Assembly (NCBI GenBank): GCA_004151065.3
Contig: NWUY0300006749.1
Coordinates: forward strand, 18,904 to 37,558
Origin: Larix sibirica
Taxonomy: Eukaryota > Streptophyta > Pinopsida > Pinales > Pinaceae
Reading direction: 5' to 3'
DNA: 18,655 nt
Below are positions 16,367-18,655 of this stretch, piece after piece; position 1 is the first letter of the stretch; each line of letters opens with the position of its first letter. The translations under genes and the position numbers were made by a program. The notes beneath the pieces were generated by a model that was given only the letters and a program-made list of their open reading frames with translations, did no database searches and was not told where the DNA came from.

Positions 16367-18226
16367 TGTTATGCCCCAAATTGTCTACAACATGCCTTTC
16401 GAGATGTACCATAGTGAAGGGGTCTTTTTCCATTGTAAAAGGCCAAGTTTGGACTCGTTTACGTAGAACTGTTAATCTAGCGAGGCTCAACACCCTTGGT
16501 CTGGTCATGGCAAGTACTTTTGGTTTTCATTTCAAGGAGTATTGGCTTAGTGGCTCTGCTGACTACCCGTTGACGGGCATTTTTACCTTGAGTGGGTGCT
16601 TTGATGCTTCTTGGGATGGACCCATTAGGACACATGGCTCAGGGTTTCGTAGCCACATTTATGTAGAAGGTGATTGTGTGTAAGGGTTGCAATACCCACT
16701 TTAACATACCTCGTTTATGCCCACTTGGACCTTCTCCTTTCATGTACTACCCCTCCTCTTGGTCTCCACATGCAATAATCCTGATGACATCATCCTTTGA
16801 AAGAAGTCTTAGCTTGCTAAAAAAAGATGTTGAGGGAAATTCTACATTGTTGGGGTTAGTTGGGGCATGACGTCCTCCTTCGATTCAACATCTCACTTGG
16901 TTGGAGCCATTTGCATCATTTTATCATTATTTTCCGTCCTTTGTTATTTAGTCCCCAGCTTGTGGGTGGCAAACCATAATTTTAAGTTATTTGATCTTAG
17001 TAAAGGTAGGCTCTAAAAAATTCAAAAATACTAGGATGCCTCATACAAATAAAGTCTCAGACTCTCATTTGTAAATAAAAACAAGGATTAAAACATGATC
17101 TTTTTACTTTTCATCTTGGTCTATCGGAGCTTCTAAGGCGTGCACACCGAGCTCTCTTTGGCATTTTTCTCTTATGATGAAGGTTGATTGATGAATTTCT
17201 AGGGTTTTGTTATCTCTCAAGGTTGATTCAAAGAATGGTTGTTATAATTTGTGACTAAAGAAGGATCTAAGATTTATCTTGCTCTTTTCTTGGTGGATGT
17301 TGGTAAGATCTTTTAATGCTCATGTTTGGCATTGCTATCGTGCACCTTAATCAAGGCAAGTTAGGGTTTTTACTTGCATCTTGTCAATCTTGTTTGAGGA
17401 GACTTTACTCTTGAAGGAGTTCTCCATAGTTAGGCCTTGGAGTTCAATGTTTGTCATAATCAGGGTAGGGCTACTATGACCTATCCATATTTACCAGTCT
17501 TTGCCCTAATTGGTAAATCTTGAATAATCAAGTTGAAAAGAGACACTAACCTTGATCTCTTAATGCCATAGGGTTAAGGACTAAGTCTATACCCCCCCTC
17601 TTCTTCAATTTTATCAAATTTATGTTGTATAAATTACAAAAGATAGAATATTTTGAAAAACCCTAAAAATATAGAAAATTCATATCTCAAAAAATATCAT
17701 GAAATTTGGAATTATGCTCCACTAGAAAAGTGCACCCTAATACGTTTCTTAGTGAATTCTCAAGTGCACCTCTTTCCTATGGTTAGATTAAGAAATACAT
17801 CGTGGTTTGTGTTATCTTGGCATCTTTCAGATATCTTATTGTAGGTACAACAGGTATATCAGTGAAATCAACAAACTTTCAAGGACTAAAAGGAAAAGGA
17901 ATTAAGCATAGGGTTGACTTTCGAGGGGTTGGCCATCTGTTTGGAAAGCCTTAAGCGAGTCCATCATCTATTTGAGGGAAGGTTAGAACTTAAATCAAAT
18001 CTGATTAAGCATTTTCAGATATAATTTAGAGGCCCTTTTCACTCTCTTGAGGCATGTCACTTTCCCTAACCCCAAAGTACATCTCATATGTAGGTTGGCA
18101 TTGTTTGGGTTGATTTTCATTCTTAAGAGTTTGACTGCTAGAATTTTATGACAACAATAATATATTAAGCTATCTATCTTGTAATTCATAATAAAGTGTT
18201 ATAACTCCTACCTTCTTGATGTCTCA
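16367..18226 (+). repeat. 3' LTR of the plus-strand element
   Basis: It begins TGTTATGCCCC like 10975 and aligns with it to 18226. Clear anchors are 'attgtaaaaggccaagtttg', 'ggttttcatttcaaggagta', 'cttgggatggacccattagg', 'gttgattcaaagaatggttg' and 'ttgacaatcttg/ttgtcaatcttg'. It has one copy each of the 60-bp and 118-bp units duplicated in the 5' LTR. The open frames at 16363-16683, 16670-16870, 17653-17844 and 17995-18189 (minus) lie within it; comparison with the 5' copy shows changes at all codon positions, so they are not treated as genes. Confidence 0.7.
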
Positions 18227-18419
18227 ACGAAAATATGTATTTACTGCTTGGGATGCCTATGCTAAAGATGCTTCTATTGACTTAGGATGCTCAATTTAAG
18301 TCATCTAGATCAACTATATGTTGGATGCTAGCTAAGTCTCATATTATTTAGAATAGGAACATCTATATCAAACCGCATTCTCGTTTATTATATATTATGA
18401 TTATATATATATTATTTAA

Positions 18420-18655
18420 AACCACACTCTAGTAGTTGTCATCCAACCAGTGCTAAAAAAAGAAGAGGCCCAGGTGCAAAAAGAACAAACAGGACTCATA
18501 TCTTCTTCAAATGAGTCAGAAGGTGAATCCTCTGAAAGGGAGAAGCAAGCTTTTTCAATCGCATCACTCCCCAAATCATTTCCCCACATAAGAAGTATAC
18601 AACAAATTCAATCAAACTTACAGGGATGTGGTGGCAGATCTAGAGGCATTCATTG
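18420..18655 (+). other. Open frame running off the window, unrecognised
   Basis: From a TAA at 18417-18419 the frame stays open for 78 codons to the window end, with no ATG in the visible part. It reads KKEEAQVQKEQTGL, then a Ser/Glu-rich stretch (SSSNESEGESSEREKQ), then KSFPHIRSIQQIQSNLQG. The acidic, polar, Ser-rich character resembles a disordered linker, for example of a retroelement gag-pol, but no family motif is present. It could also be chance. Confidence 0.25.

Larger units (their letters stand above)
10975..18226 (+). mobile_element. Decayed gypsy-like LTR element lacking polymerase and integrase
   Basis: Two related long direct repeats beginning TGTTATGCCCC bound about 3.3 kb of internal DNA. 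In order it holds a non-coding leader, a gag-type domain, an acidic linker and an RNase H-like domain, then short tandem repeats. No protease, reverse transcriptase or integrase motif is visible in any frame. Gag before RNase H on the same strand is the gypsy order with the middle removed. The two repeats differ at about one base in five by eye in the first 140 bp, mostly C/T and G/A changes, which suggests an old insertion decayed through methylated cytosines. The five bases before (ggctc) and after (acgaa) do not match, so no target-site duplication is seen. Confidence 0.65.

Noticed and set aside
10989-16683. Aligned peptides from both LTRs (GFHFKEYW...SGS type) in the frames at 10989-11225 and 16363-16683
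   Set aside because: The two frames align over about 60 codons with a 3-base indel, but most base differences change the amino acid and fall at all codon positions, so no selection for protein is visible.

Overview
The window looks like a stretch of repeat-rich, AT-rich nuclear DNA from a seed plant. It is probably a gymnosperm with a large genome, judging from the style of the LTR and gag sequences; this organism call is an inference. I find no intact host gene, tRNA, rRNA or CRISPR array. Nearly everything I can explain is decayed retrotransposon material, with frameshifts, stops, local tandem duplications and nested or rearranged copies. Most short open frames are chance frames inside LTRs or on the wrong strand.

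Left half (about 1-9352), mostly minus-strand elements. A gypsy-type LTR (8449-9352) is followed on the minus strand by an initiator-Met-type primer-binding site and the start of gag. About 820 bp covering LTR 3' half, PBS and gag start is tandemly duplicated (7286-8914). The rest of a heavily mutated gag runs to 6921, where it stops abruptly at an LTR-like TGTAATGTCCCCC start. A second copy of the outer LTR end lies at 95-327. Between them are two long direct repeats (330-1577 and 3807-5230) on either side of about 2.2 kb of non-coding AT-rich DNA. There is also a minus-strand, poly(A)-tailed, LINE-like segment (5222-6805) carrying an RNase H fragment and unrecognised broken coding sequence.

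Middle (9353-10974). About 1 kb of AT-rich DNA without a recognisable gene is followed by a broken plus-strand coding region (10371-10968) split over three frames. It ends next to an LTR start.

Right half (10975-18226), one plus-strand gypsy-like element. Two related long repeats (10975-13039 and 16367-18226, about four fifths identical by eye in the part compared) flank an internal region. That region holds a gag domain, a long acidic linker and a detached RNase H-like domain. Protease, reverse transcriptase and integrase are absent, so the element is non-autonomous or internally deleted. Four internal tandem duplications mark it. After it, 18420-18655 is an open frame running off the window.

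Two single N positions (6806 and 11662) are probably assembly seams. The one at 11662 sits inside a 60-bp near-exact duplication. I see no convincing new functional system. The most unusual points are the duplicated LTR-PBS-gag unit, the gag plus RNase H element without polymerase, and the unrecognised coding remnant next to the poly(A)-tailed segment.
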